This document shows, piece after piece, positions 19,094 through 27,664 of a DNA stretch of 64,000 nt. Within the stretch, counting starts at the first letter, position 1; each line of letters opens with the position of its first letter. This DNA is from Pseudomonas sp. G34 (GTDB taxonomy: Bacteria > Pseudomonadota > Gammaproteobacteria > Pseudomonadales > Pseudomonadaceae), in NCBI RefSeq assembly GCF_031119625.1, contig NZ_JAVHZV010000006.1:1-64000 (forward strand). Direction: 5' to 3'. The notes beneath the pieces were generated by a model, which was not told the DNA's origin, did no database searches, and saw nothing but the letters and a program-made list of their open reading frames with translations. The translations under genes and the position numbers were made by a program.

Positions 19094-19362
19094 CCCGCAC
19101 CGTGATGTGCCGCAAGCACAAACAGCAACTCCCCGGCCTCGACCGCGCGCCCTACCCTGGCGCCAAGGGCGAAGACATCTTCCAGAACGTCTCCAAGCAG
19201 GCCTGGAATGAATGGCAGAAGCACCAGACCCTGCTGATCAACGAGCGTCGCCTGAACATGATGAACGCCGAAGACCGCAAGTTCCTGCAGGCCGAGATGG
19301 ACAAGTTCCTGTCCGGCGAAGACTACGCCCAGGCCGAAGGCTACGTGCCGCCCAGCGAATAA
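19090..19362 (+). CDS. yggX: Fe(2+)-trafficking protein YggX
   Basis: A 90-residue cytosolic protein linked to protection of Fe-S clusters from oxidation. It matches E. coli YggX through [13 protein letters not shown] (the conserved N-terminal Cys), [19 protein letters not shown] and [14 protein letters not shown]. It overlaps mutY by four bases. Coupling with MutY, an Fe-S enzyme, is conserved in many gammaproteobacteria. Confidence 0.96.
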   Translation: MTRTVMCRKHKQQLPGLDRAPYPGAKGEDIFQNVSKQAWNEWQKHQTLLINERRLNMMNAEDRKFLQAEMDKFLSGEDYAQAEGYVPPSE

Positions 19363-19414
19363 GCGGCCTGAGACGTAAGCGCCCGGAATATTTAAATATT
19401 TTCCAAAAAAAGGT

Positions 19415-19443
19415 TTGACACCCCAAGGCTAAAACCGTTTAAT
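19415..19443 (+). promoter_or_regulatory. Promoter of tRNA-Phe
   Basis: A perfect -35 TTGACA (19415-19420), a 17-base spacer and -10 TTTAAT (19438-19443), ending 10 bases before the mature tRNA 5' end. An AT-rich stretch (AATATTTAAATATTTT) lies just upstream and could be an UP element. Confidence 0.8.
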
Positions 19444-19453
19444 ACGCGCCGTT

Positions 19454-19529
19454 GCCCAGGTAGCTCAGTCGGTAGAGCAGGGGATTGAAAATCCCCGTGT
19501 CGGCGGTTCGATTCCGTCCCTGGGCACCA
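19454..19529 (+). tRNA. tRNA-Phe (GAA)
   Basis: A 76-base cloverleaf that begins GCCCAGGTAGCTCAG and ends CCTGGGCACCA with the CCA encoded. The anticodon GAA is at 19487-19489 in the loop TTGAAAA over a GGGGA/TCCCC stem, and the T-loop is GGTTCGATTCC. It closely resembles E. coli tRNA-Phe. Confidence 0.98.
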
Positions 19530-19572
19530 CCTTTCTTCTCAGGTGGTGCCAGCATCACATGAGAAAATAAAC

Positions 19573-19596
19573 AACCGGCCTTGAGCCGGTTTTTTA
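19573..19596 (+). terminator. Terminator after tRNA-Phe
   Basis: Stem AACCGGC / GCCGGTT with a CTTGA loop followed by TTTTT, 44 bases after the tRNA. Confidence 0.88.
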
Positions 19597-19711
19597 TTGC
19601 CTGCGAAAAAGTACCGTCCGGCCGACAGCCTGAACATGCCTACCGATTGCCGCCTCCATATGCACAGACCTCGCGCCTGACGGCCGAGCCTGAACGCAAT
19701 CGGAGCCAGCC

Positions 19712-19897
19712 ATGCACCTCAATATTGCCTTGAATGCCGCCAACGATCCGAAGCAGCCGCCGGCCGAGCCCCACGAGACGCCGATCAACGATCCGGGCAA
19801 CGAGGATCCAGGTTCCATCGTCGACGACCCGGATAGCCCGTTCAGCCCGCAGCGGCCCATAGAAGAACCGGGCAAGCCTCGCCCGGAAAAGCGCTGA
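19712..19897 (+). CDS. Small proline- and aspartate-rich hypothetical protein
   Basis: A 61-residue product, strongly acidic and proline-rich in the middle (PINDPGNEDPGSIVDDPDSP), with no cysteine, membrane segment or signal peptide, and probably disordered. CGGAG lies eight bases before the ATG, which supports translation. Small Pro/Asp-rich proteins of this type are common in Pseudomonas. The function is unknown. A purely chance frame is possible, but the skewed composition and the ribosome-binding site argue for a gene. Confidence 0.55.
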   Translation: MHLNIALNAANDPKQPPAEPHETPINDPGNEDPGSIVDDPDSPFSPQRPIEEPGKPRPEKR

Positions 19898-19907
19898 ATG
19901 CCCCATA

Positions 19908-19936
19908 GCTCGGGTTGAGCGAAGCGATACCCGGGG
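19908..19936. repeat. Palindromic extragenic repeat (CTCGGGT...ACCCGGG)
   Basis: GCTCGGGTTGAGCGAAGCG followed by ATACCCGGGG, with inverted CCCGGGT-like arms, related to the unit at 140-170. It lies 11 bases after the small Pro-rich gene. A second imperfect pair GATGGGTTACGGCGC / CGCCTTCACCCATC follows at about 19971-20033. Confidence 0.55.
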
Positions 19937-20051
19937 TCTGCATTTTGTGCAGGTGTCTGCCGGGGCGCTTGATGGGTTACGGCGCGTGAAGATGCGCACA
20001 GGACATCGGATCGGGTAGCGCCTTCACCCATCCTACGGGCGCTAAGGACTC

Positions 20052-20075
20052 TGTGGGAGCGGGCCATGCCCGCGA
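20052..20075 (+). repeat. REP element (GTGGGAGCGGGC type)
   Basis: A 24-base unit identical to the reverse complement of 31-54, beginning TGTGGGAGCGGGCC. It lies between the Pro-rich gene and the end of the signalling operon. Confidence 0.8.
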
Positions 20076-20126
20076 AACGTCCCCGCCCATTCCCACATTG
20101 GGCAGACGAACGTGGCCGCCTGCGCC

Positions 20127-20501
20127 TCAATCGAGCAGATGGGCGATCTGCGTGCTCAGGGTTTCCAGGGTGAAGGGCTTGCTCAGCAGCGGCGCGGAGT
20201 CGAGCAGGGCGCTGCCGGTCTCACGCACTTCGGCGGGGTGGCCGCTGATGAAGATCACCTTGAGATCCGGGCGCAGCAGCAGCGCCGGTTCGGCGATGCG
20301 CACGCCGGAGACGCCGTCGGGCAGGCGGAAGTCGGTGATCAGCAGGTCCAGGTGCGGCTTGGTGGCGAGGATGGCGAAGGCATCGGTGGCGCAGTCGGCC
20401 TGCAGCACCTGATAGCCCTCGCCCTGCAGGTATTCGGCCAGCAGCATGAGCAGCAGTGGATCGTCCTCGACGATCAGTACGGTTCGTGTCACATCGTTCA
20501 T
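20127..20501 (-). CDS. Single-domain response regulator (receiver only)
   Basis: A 124-residue CheY-like receiver. Acidic pocket DD in LIVEDDPLLLMLL, phospho-acceptor Asp in LDLLITDFRLPDG, Thr/Ser in VIFISGHPAE and Lys in LLSKPFTLETL. There is no output domain, so it must act through a partner or as a phosphate sink. It is the last gene of the five-gene signalling operon, 57 bases after the receiver-kinase gene. The FISGHPAE signature is that of receivers cognate to HWE/HisKA kinases of hybrid systems. The partner is not identified. Confidence 0.88.
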   Translation of the reverse strand: MNDVTRTVLIVEDDPLLLMLLAEYLQGEGYQVLQADCATDAFAILATKPHLDLLITDFRLPDGVSGVRIAEPALLLRPDLKVIFISGHPAEVRETGSALLDSAPLLSKPFTLETLSTQIAHLLD

Positions 20502-20558
20502 TTGCCCTGCTCCTGCCTATTTCCGCGCCTTCGCTTCGACCCCTGCGGTGCGCTGAGT

Positions 20559-21761
20559 TCAACCTATCTCTACGCGCTTGCCGCGCGGCAGCCAGACGCT
20601 GAACAGCGAGCCCTGGCCCAGGCTGCTCTGCACCTCTATATGGCCGCCATGGGCCTTGACGATCTGGTCGGAGATGAACAACCCAAGACCCAGGCCGGCC
20701 ACCGACTCGCTGCCCACCGCACGCTCGAACTGCTGGAAGATGCGGTGCTGGTTTTCCAGGGAGATACCGATACCGTGGTCGCGCACGTCGATGCGCACCC
20801 CGTCCTCCACCGCCCGCGCGCGCACTTCGATGGGTCGCCCGGCGCCGTAGCGCAGGGCGTTGCTGAGCAGGTTGCTGATCACCTGCTCGATGCGGAATTG
20901 ATCCCAGCTGCCGCGCAGCCCTTCATCGCTGTCGAGCTGCAGATCGCAGCCGGCCACGGTCATCTGCTGGGCGAAGTTCTCGGCGACGTTGCGCACGGTC
21001 TGCGCCAGGTCGAACTCCACCGGGCGGATCGACAGTTTGCCGGTGCGGATGCGTGACACGTCGAGCATGTCCTCGATCAACCGGATCAGGCTGTGGATCT
21101 GCCGCTCGTCGCGGTCGAACATGGCGCCGAGCTTGTCCTCGCTGAAGGCGGTGAGGTTGCCCTTGGCCAGGTGCATCTTGCGCAGCTGGGTGTCGAGGAT
21201 CAGCCCGTTGAGCGGCGTGCGCAGCTCGTGGGAGACGATGGACATGAAGTCGTCGCGCATGCGTACCGCGTGCTGCAGTTCGCCCTGGGTCGAGCGCAGT
21301 TCGGCCAGCAAGGCGTCCTGCTCCTGGCGCGCGCGCTCGAGCGCTTCGAGCTGCTGGGCCATGACCTTGCGCTGCCGATAGAGGTCGACGAACACCGCCA
21401 CCTTGCTCTGCACCGCCTGGATATCCAGCGGCTTGTAGAGAAAGTCCACGGCGCCGCTCTCGTAGCCCTTGAAGGCGTAGTTCATCTCGCGCCCGGCAGC
21501 ACTGACGAACACGATCGGGATGTGCTTGGTCTTCTCGGTGCCGCGCATCAGCTCGGCCAGCTCGAAGCCGTTCATGCCGGGCATCTGCACGTCGAGAATG
21601 GCCAGGGCGAACTCGTGCTCGAGCAGCAGCACCAAGGCGTCATCGGCGCACTGCGCCTTGAACACTTCGCGACCGTCACAGCGGATCAATGCCTCCAGCG
21701 CCAGCAGGTTCTCCGGCAGGTCATCGACGATCAACAGTTTGCATCCGGTGCTACTCAACAT
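20559..21761 (-). CDS. Receiver-histidine kinase (REC-HisKA-HATPase)
   Basis: A 400-residue cytosolic protein with the receiver first (residues 1-120, phospho-Asp in LAILDVQMPGMNG, Lys in YKPLDIQ). A short coiled coil (about 125-165) leads to HisKA (phospho-His in FMSIVSHELRTPLNG) and HATPase_c (SNALRYGAG, DHGIGI, GLGLGLFISDQI). There is no membrane segment or sensor domain, so it is probably controlled by phosphoryl input from the large hybrid kinase. The ATG at 21761 overlaps the cheB stop by seven bases, which fixes the start and suggests coupled translation. Confidence 0.9.
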   Translation of the reverse strand: MLSSTGCKLLIVDDLPENLLALEALIRCDGREVFKAQCADDALVLLLEHEFALAILDVQMPGMNGFELAELMRGTEKTKHIPIVFVSAAGREMNYAFKGYESGAVDFLYKPLDIQAVQSKVAVFVDLYRQRKVMAQQLEALERARQEQDALLAELRSTQGELQHAVRMRDDFMSIVSHELRTPLNGLILDTQLRKMHLAKGNLTAFSEDKLGAMFDRDERQIHSLIRLIEDMLDVSRIRTGKLSIRPVEFDLAQTVRNVAENFAQQMTVAGCDLQLDSDEGLRGSWDQFRIEQVISNLLSNALRYGAGRPIEVRARAVEDGVRIDVRDHGIGISLENQHRIFQQFERAVGSESVAGLGLGLFISDQIVKAHGGHIEVQSSLGQGSLFSVWLPRGKRVEIG

Positions 21762-22342
21762 GGGCGTGAGTCCAGTTCGGCGAGCAATGCGAGGATGCCC
21801 CGCACAGTAAGAATGTAATCGGGTTGGTGCAGTGCCAGGGCCGCTTCGGGCATGGTCGCAACCTGTGCCTCCTGCGGATCCTGTACCACGGTCACTCCGC
21901 CCCGCTGTTTTATTGTGTACAGCCCGGCTGCGCCATCCTGGTTGGCGCCGGTCAGCAATATGCCCATGACCGCTGCACCATAGGCATCGGCCGCCGACTC
22001 GAACAGATAGTCGATCGAGGGCCGGGAAAAATGCACCGGTTCCTCGCGGCTGTAGGAAAAGCTGTGATCGGCCTCGATGCACAGGTGGTAGCCCGGCGCC
22101 GCGAAGTACAGCGTGCCCGGCTGCAGCGCTTCCTTGTCCTGCGCCTCCTTGACCCGCAGCGCCAGGCGGCGGGCGAACAGATCCGGCAACAGGCTTGGCC
22201 GGCCATCAGGCAGGTGCAGCACCACCACCAGCGGTAAACCGTAGCCTGTCGGCAGCCCTTCGAACAGGCCGAGCAGCGCTTCCACGCCACCTGCCGAGGC
22301 GCCGACCACGACGACCTCGGGTTTGTGGGCGGGCCTGCTCAT
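21755..22342 (-). CDS. cheB: CheB-type methylesterase domain protein (no receiver)
   Basis: A 195-residue CheB catalytic domain alone. The catalytic Ser is in VVVGASAGGVEAL, the His in VVVLHLPDGRPS and the Asp in LTGANQDGAAGL. Classical CheB has an N-terminal receiver that gates activity; it is absent here, so control must come from partners. It overlaps cheR by four bases upstream (ATGA) and the receiver-kinase downstream. No chemoreceptor, CheA or CheW gene lies in the cluster, so the substrate is unknown. Confidence 0.92.
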   Translation of the reverse strand: MSRPAHKPEVVVVGASAGGVEALLGLFEGLPTGYGLPLVVVLHLPDGRPSLLPDLFARRLALRVKEAQDKEALQPGTLYFAAPGYHLCIEADHSFSYSREEPVHFSRPSIDYLFESAADAYGAAVMGILLTGANQDGAAGLYTIKQRGGVTVVQDPQEAQVATMPEAALALHQPDYILTVRGILALLAELDSRPC

Positions 22343-23157
22343 AACTTGCGAAACACTCGTTCCTGCCGATTCACCGCCTCGAAACGCCCGGCATAGGCCG
22401 AGAAATCCAGGCTTTCCTTGCTGCCCAGGCCCAGGAAGGCGCGGTGCCCGAGGGACTCGTGGAACAGCCCGAAGGCGCGATCCTGCAGGGTCTTGTTGAA
22501 GTAGATCAACACATTGCGACAGGAGATGAACTGGGTTTCCGAGAACACGCTGTCGGTAGCCAGGCTGTGGTCGGCGAAGGTCACGTTGGCGCACAGAAAG
22601 CGCTCGAACAGCGCGCCGTCGTAGGCCGCCGTGTAGTAGTCGGCCAGCGAGCCCTTGCCGCCGGCGCGCTGATAGTTCTCGCTGTACAGGCGCATGTTGT
22701 CGATCGGGAAAATGCCGCGCTTGGCCTTTTCCAGCGAGTGCGGGTTGATGTCGGTGGCATAGATGATCGAGCGTTCCAGCAAGCCCTCCTCGTGCAGCAG
22801 GATAGCCAGCGAATACACCTCTTCACCGGTGCTGCAGCCAGCCACCCACAACTTGAGCGACGGGTAGGTACGCAGGAACGGCACCACCTCCTGGCGCAGC
22901 GCCAGGAAGTAGCTCGGGTCGCGGAACATCTCGCTGACCGGAATGGTCAGGAACTGCAGCAACTGCATGAACGCCGCCGGCTCATGGATGATCCGCGCCT
23001 GCAGCTCGGAGATGCTCGCGCAGTCGAACTGGCGCATGGCGTGCACGATCCGCCGCTTCAGTGAAGAGCCGGAGTAGTCGCGGAAATCGTAGCTGTACTG
23101 CAGGTAGATCGCCTCGATCAGCAGCCGCAGCTCGATATCCTGCGTACGGTCGGACAT
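22339..23157 (-). CDS. cheR: CheR-type protein-glutamate methyltransferase
   Basis: A 272-residue SAM-dependent methyltransferase of the CheR family with the N-terminal helical domain (YSYDFRDYSGSSLKRRI), the SAM motif (LWVAGCSTGEEVYSLAI, then IYATDINPHSLEKA) and the catalytic-domain segment FISCRNVLIYFN. No pentapeptide-binding or TPR extension is present. One base separates it from the hybrid kinase gene upstream and it overlaps cheB downstream. Pairing with a receiver-less CheB and kinases suggests a methylation-tuned signalling module rather than the flagellar system; that is inference. Confidence 0.93.
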   Translation of the reverse strand: MSDRTQDIELRLLIEAIYLQYSYDFRDYSGSSLKRRIVHAMRQFDCASISELQARIIHEPAAFMQLLQFLTIPVSEMFRDPSYFLALRQEVVPFLRTYPSLKLWVAGCSTGEEVYSLAILLHEEGLLERSIIYATDINPHSLEKAKRGIFPIDNMRLYSENYQRAGGKGSLADYYTAAYDGALFERFLCANVTFADHSLATDSVFSETQFISCRNVLIYFNKTLQDRAFGLFHESLGHRAFLGLGSKESLDFSAYAGRFEAVNRQERVFRKL

Positions 23158-23158
23158 G

Positions 23159-26100
23159 TCAGATGCGCTCCAGCTTCGGCAGCCACACGCGGATCAGCGA
23201 GAACAGCCGGTCCAGGTCGATGGGCTTGGCCAGGTAGTCGTTGGCACCGGCCTTCATGCACAGGTCCTGATCGTCCTTCATGGCCTTGGCGGTTACCGCG
23301 ATGATCGGCAGCTTGCGCCAGCGCGGGTTCTCGCGGATGCGCCGGGTCGCTTCGTAGCCGTCCATCTCCGGCATCATCACGTCCATCAGCACCAGGTCGA
23401 TATCGGCCACCGCCTCGAGCTTGTCGATGGCTTCGCGGCCGTTGCGCGCGATCTCGACCTGGGCGCCCTTGTGCTCCAGGGCGCTGGTGAGGGCGAAGAT
23501 ATTGCGCACGTCGTCATCGACCAGCAGCAGGCGACGCCCCTCGAACACCCGATCGCGGCTGCGCGCGGTCTTGAGCATGCTCTGCCGCTCGGTGGACAGC
23601 TCCGACTCGACCATGTGCAGGAACAGCGTCACTTCGTCGAGCAGGCGCTCGGGCGAGCGCGCGCCCTTGATGATGATCGAGCGCGAGTACTTGAGCAGCT
23701 CGGCTTCCTCGGCGCGGGTCAGGTTGCGGCCGGTATAGACGATCACCGGCGGGAAGCAGCGAATCTCCTCGCTGCCCATGCGCGCCAGCAACTCGTCGCC
23801 CTGCATGTCCGGCAGCTTCAGGTCGATGATCATGCAGTCGAAGATGTGGTGACGCAGTTGCTCGAGCGCCTGTTCGCCGAACTCGACGGCAACGATCTCG
23901 ATGTCGTCGTCGCCGATCAGCCGGGCGATGCTGTCGCGCTGCAGCTTGTCGTCCTCGACCACCAGCACGCGGCGCATCTTCTGGGTCAGGCGCTCTTCGA
24001 GCTTGCGGAACACACCCTTGAGCTGGTCGCGGGTGGCCGGCTTCAGTGCATAGCCAACGGCGCCCATGTGCAGGGCGGCCTCGGCCATGTCCTCGACGGA
24101 AATCACGTGCACCGGGATGTGCCGGGTGGCGGGGTTTTCCTTGAGACGCTGCAGCACCGACAGACCGGAGCCGTCCGGCAGGCGCATGTCCAGCAGAATG
24201 GCATCGGGGTGGTGCGAGCTGGCCAGTTCCAGGCCGTCTTCGGCACTGTGGCCGACCAGGCAGCGGTAATCCAGCTCGTGGGCCAGGTCATAGAGGATAT
24301 GGGCGAACTGCGGCTCGTCCTCGATCACCAGCACGCAGCGCCCGCCCAATACCGACATGCCGCGGTCGTCGGCAAAGGTCGGCACGTTGCGCGCCACGTC
24401 ACTCGGCGCTGGCTGCGCCACGGCAGGTGCTGCGCTGCGCACCACTGCCGGCAGCGGCTCGGCAGCCGGCAGCGCGCCGTCTTCCTCGCCCGGTGAGTAG
24501 GTCAGCGGCAGCACCAGGGTGAATACGCTGCCCTCGCCCGGGGTGCTGGAAACGCTGATCGAGCCGCCCAGCAACGCGGCCAGGTCGCGGGAAATCGACA
24601 GGCCCAGGCCGGTGCCGCCGAAGCGCCGGTTGGTGGTGCCATCGGCCTGGCGGAACGCTTCGAAGATGTATTCCTGCTGCTCCTTGGCGATGCCGATGCC
24701 GCTGTCGCGCACGGCGAACGCCACACCGCCGTCGACCCGGCTGACGCTGAGGCTGACCTGTCCCTGCTCGGTGAACTTGATGGCATTGGACAGCAGGTTC
24801 TTGAGGATCTGCTCGACACGCAGGCGGTCGGTATACAGCGCGCGCGGCACGTCGTCGGCGACCTCGACGCTGAAGCCCAGCTGCTTTTCACCGGCCACCG
24901 GCTGGAAGGTGGTGTCCAGGCTCTGCGCCAGGCGCACCACGTTGGTGTTCTCCGGGCGCAGGTCGAGCTTGCCGGCCTCGACCTTGGAAATGTCGAGGAT
25001 GTCGTTGATCAGGTTGAGCAGGTCGTTGCCGGCCGAATAGATCGAATCGGCGAACTTCACCTGCTCGGCATCCAGGTTGCCCTTGGCGTTGTCGGCCAGC
25101 AGCTTGGCGAGAATCAGCGAGCTGTTGAGCGGCGTGCGCAGCTCGTGGGACATGTTGGCGAGGAATTCGGACTTGTAGCGGCTGGCGCGCTGCAGCTCCT
25201 CGGCGCGCTCCTCGAGTTGCTGCTGGGCCTCGCGCAGGGCGATGTTGCGATCATCCAGGGCATCGCGCTGCATCGACAACTGCTCGTTGCTCTGCTCCAG
25301 CTCCGCCTGCTGGGTTTCCAGGTGTGCCTGGGACTCCTTGAGCGCCCGCGACTGCTCCTCGAGCTCCTCGTTGGCGGTCTTCAGCTCTTCCTGCTGAACC
25401 TGCAGTTCTTCGTTGAGCTGTTGGGTCTCGGCGAGGATTTCCTGCAGGCGATGACGGTAGCGGGCGGCCTCGACCGAGGCGCCGATGTTCGGCGCGACCT
25501 GCTCGAGAAACTCGCCATCGCGCTCGCCCAGCGGGCGCAGGAAGCCCAGTTCGATCACGCCATTGACGTCGCCATCGTTGCTGATCGGCAGCAGGGCCAC
25601 CACCAGGGGCGCGCCATCGCCCAGGCCGGAGCTGACCTTCAGGTAGTCGGCCGGCAGCTGGTCGAGGATCAGCAGGCGGCGATCATGGGCCACCTGGCCG
25701 ACCAGGCCTTCGGCGCGGTAGAACGACTGCTCGGTATTCTCCTGTTCGCGGCTGAACCCATAGGTCGCCACGCGGCGCAGATTGCCATGTTCCTCGCGCA
25801 CGTACAGGGCGCCCACCACCGTACCCAGATGGCTGGCCAGGAACTCCAGCATGTTGCGGCCCAGCACCGGCAGCGCCTGCTGGCCGATCAGCCGCTCGGC
25901 CATCTGGGTCTGGCCGTTACGCAGCCAGGCCTGGGCCTGCAGGCGCTCGTTGTGCTCGTCCTGCTTCTTGAGAATGGCGCCATAGGTGTCCGTCAGGCGC
26001 ATCAGTTCACGGCGCCCGAAAATCGCCAGGGCACCGCTGAACAGCAGGGTGAACAGCAGGAACAGGCCGATGGTGATGGTCGCGGTGTTGCTGGCCGTGT

Positions 26101-26629
26101 CGTTGCGCTCCTTGCGCAGGCGCTGCTCCTGGGCGATGAAGTCGGCGTACTCGGCGCGGATGGCATCGGTCAGCTGCTTGCCGCGGCCGTCACGCACCGG
26201 GTCGATATAGTTGCCGCCATCGCGCTTGGCGGCGATGGCGGCCTGTGCGAAGGCCGTCCACTCATCCTGCAGCGCCGCGATGCTGCGCAGGCGATCGACC
26301 TGCGTCGGGTTGTCGGCCACCAATTCGTTGAGCGTTTCCATCTCGGCGCGTATGCGCGGCTTGGCGACTTCATACGGCTGCAGGAAGCGCACGTCGCCGG
26401 ACAGCAAGTAGCCGCGAAAGCCGGTTTCCTGATCGATCGACAGCTTCAACCCTTCGCTGGCGTTGTTGAGCACCCGGTCGGTGTGCTGCACCCAGCCCAG
26501 CACATTGAGCAGGTAGCCGATCAGGGTCACGAAGAAGATCGCGCTGATCACCCCCACGCCAAGCGGCAAGGCGACGTTGCGCCGCAGAATGCGCTTGAAG
26601 CTGTTCTCGTCGATAGAACTGTTGGTCAT
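23159..26629 (-). CDS. Large hybrid histidine kinase: CHASE3-GAF-HisKA-HATPase-REC-REC-REC
   Basis: A 1156-residue inner-membrane sensor. Transmembrane helix 1 spans about residues 20-42 and helix 2 about 185-205, flanking a CHASE3 periplasmic domain (SIDQETGFRGYLLSGD). A GAF domain (about 245-385, GALYVREEHGNLRRVATYGF) and a long coiled coil (about 390-495) follow. Next come HisKA (FLANMSHELRTPLNSSL), HATPase_c (LSNAIKFTEQG, DSGIGI, GLGLSISRDLA) and three receivers with phospho-Asp in ILLDMRLPDGSG, MIIDLKLPDMQG and VLMDVMMPEMDG. Receiver 2 lacks the usual KP motif (IIIKGARSPE). It is the first gene of the operon with cheR, cheB, REC-HK and REC. The ATG at 26629 is chosen because it places helix 1 at the N-terminus. 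Confidence 0.93.
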   Translation of the reverse strand: MTNSSIDENSFKRILRRNVALPLGVGVISAIFFVTLIGYLLNVLGWVQHTDRVLNNASEGLKLSIDQETGFRGYLLSGDVRFLQPYEVAKPRIRAEMETLNELVADNPTQVDRLRSIAALQDEWTAFAQAAIAAKRDGGNYIDPVRDGRGKQLTDAIRAEYADFIAQEQRLRKERNDTASNTATITIGLFLLFTLLFSGALAIFGRRELMRLTDTYGAILKKQDEHNERLQAQAWLRNGQTQMAERLIGQQALPVLGRNMLEFLASHLGTVVGALYVREEHGNLRRVATYGFSREQENTEQSFYRAEGLVGQVAHDRRLLILDQLPADYLKVSSGLGDGAPLVVALLPISNDGDVNGVIELGFLRPLGERDGEFLEQVAPNIGASVEAARYRHRLQEILAETQQLNEELQVQQEELKTANEELEEQSRALKESQAHLETQQAELEQSNEQLSMQRDALDDRNIALREAQQQLEERAEELQRASRYKSEFLANMSHELRTPLNSSLILAKLLADNAKGNLDAEQVKFADSIYSAGNDLLNLINDILDISKVEAGKLDLRPENTNVVRLAQSLDTTFQPVAGEKQLGFSVEVADDVPRALYTDRLRVEQILKNLLSNAIKFTEQGQVSLSVSRVDGGVAFAVRDSGIGIAKEQQEYIFEAFRQADGTTNRRFGGTGLGLSISRDLAALLGGSISVSSTPGEGSVFTLVLPLTYSPGEEDGALPAAEPLPAVVRSAAPAVAQPAPSDVARNVPTFADDRGMSVLGGRCVLVIEDEPQFAHILYDLAHELDYRCLVGHSAEDGLELASSHHPDAILLDMRLPDGSGLSVLQRLKENPATRHIPVHVISVEDMAEAALHMGAVGYALKPATRDQLKGVFRKLEERLTQKMRRVLVVEDDKLQRDSIARLIGDDDIEIVAVEFGEQALEQLRHHIFDCMIIDLKLPDMQGDELLARMGSEEIRCFPPVIVYTGRNLTRAEEAELLKYSRSIIIKGARSPERLLDEVTLFLHMVESELSTERQSMLKTARSRDRVFEGRRLLLVDDDVRNIFALTSALEHKGAQVEIARNGREAIDKLEAVADIDLVLMDVMMPEMDGYEATRRIRENPRWRKLPIIAVTAKAMKDDQDLCMKAGANDYLAKPIDLDRLFSLIRVWLPKLERI

Positions 26630-26997
26630 CGCAGATCCCTGGCTGTGTGGCGGCAGATTATAGGTATGGTCATGTTGGCGAACGGCGGATAGTAATGCGC
26701 CGCCTGGCGTTAATCCAACGATCAGCACTCAGTCGTCCGCGCGCTTGGATCACGGCAGGTCGCCCAGGGTTCGAGTTATTTTTCATCACCATTGCCAGCA
26801 GGCTGCCGGTCACTCGCGGTAATCATTGCACGGGGCATTTTCAGCCGGGTGGCACGCTCTCGGTGCAGCCCATGCCGCAGATTCATGCCATGCTAGCCGA
26901 CCTGCCGTTAACACGGCCCTGAAGCGCTCCCCGCCGGCAGGCCAACCGCCCACCGAGACGTTCTGTCGCTTCATCACCCCTTATCGAGGTAACGCCG
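26630..26997. other. 368-base divergent control region
   Basis: This gap separates the hybrid kinase operon (minus) from a lone receiver gene (plus) and must hold both promoters. No gene or repeat was recognised and no promoter could be assigned with confidence. Confidence 0.5.
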
Positions 26998-27393
26998 TTG
27001 TCAGACCTAGCTCCAGGCGCATCAACCGCCGGCCAGCGCATCCTTCTCGTGGAAGACTCCGACGTGGTGCGCATGCTTACCGTGGAAGTGCTCGAAGAGC
27101 TCGATTACCGCGTGATCGAAGCGGGCGAAGCGCAGCAGGCGCTGCAGATCCTGCGTAGCGACGAGCCCATCGACCTGCTGATGACCGATATCGGCCTGCC
27201 AGGCATGAGCGGCCAGGAACTGGCCGCCGCCGCGCGCCAACTGCGCCCTGACCTCAAGGTGCTGTACGCCAGCGGTTACGCCGAAAGCATCGAGATCGAC
27301 AAGAGCGAGCCGGCCAGCCGCACCGCGATCATCGGCAAGCCGTTTTCCCTCGATGCCCTGCGCGACAAGGTACAGGGCATGCTCGGCAACTGA
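26998..27393 (+). CDS. Single-domain response regulator, TTG start
   Basis: A 131-residue CheY-like receiver: acidic residues in ILLVEDSDVVRML, phospho-Asp in IDLLMTDIGLPGMSG, Ser/Thr region in VLYASGYAES and Lys in IIGKPFSLDAL. No output domain. The likely start is TTG at 26998, eight bases after GAGG (26986-26989); no ATG precedes the first beta strand. It is transcribed divergently from the CHASE3 hybrid kinase operon and resembles that operon's terminal receiver, so it may belong to the same phosphorelay. Confidence 0.85.
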   Translation: MSDLAPGASTAGQRILLVEDSDVVRMLTVEVLEELDYRVIEAGEAQQALQILRSDEPIDLLMTDIGLPGMSGQELAAAARQLRPDLKVLYASGYAESIEIDKSEPASRTAIIGKPFSLDALRDKVQGMLGN

Positions 27394-27426
27394 CACGCAA
27401 GGCCCCGGATCGGCCAAAAGGCCGAC

Positions 27427-27441
27427 TGGCACTGGAATTGC
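27427..27441 (+). promoter_or_regulatory. Sigma-54 promoter of the amino acid ABC operon
   Basis: TGGCACTGGAATTGC matches the RpoN consensus TGGCAC-N5-TTGC exactly, with GG (27428-27429) and GC (27440-27441) ten bases apart. It lies 224 bases upstream of the ATPase start and points at the operon. No clear NtrC-type activator site was recognised nearby. Confidence 0.75.
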
Positions 27442-27664
27442 GAAGCGGATATGAGTAGGGTGCGCGTCTTTTTCACCCTGCAGCCTGCTTGCCCCGCGTT
27501 TTGCGGCGTGGCGACAAGAGGCTGCGATGATGCGACACCCCTGCGACCGTGGCGGCAGTGAGCCAGCAACGACCTTGGCGCCCCCTGGTGCCTATGCTAG
27601 GTTTGCTGCCCACAGCCCTGCCGAACACGGATCCGATCCGCATAAGAATCAAGAGGACTGCTCG

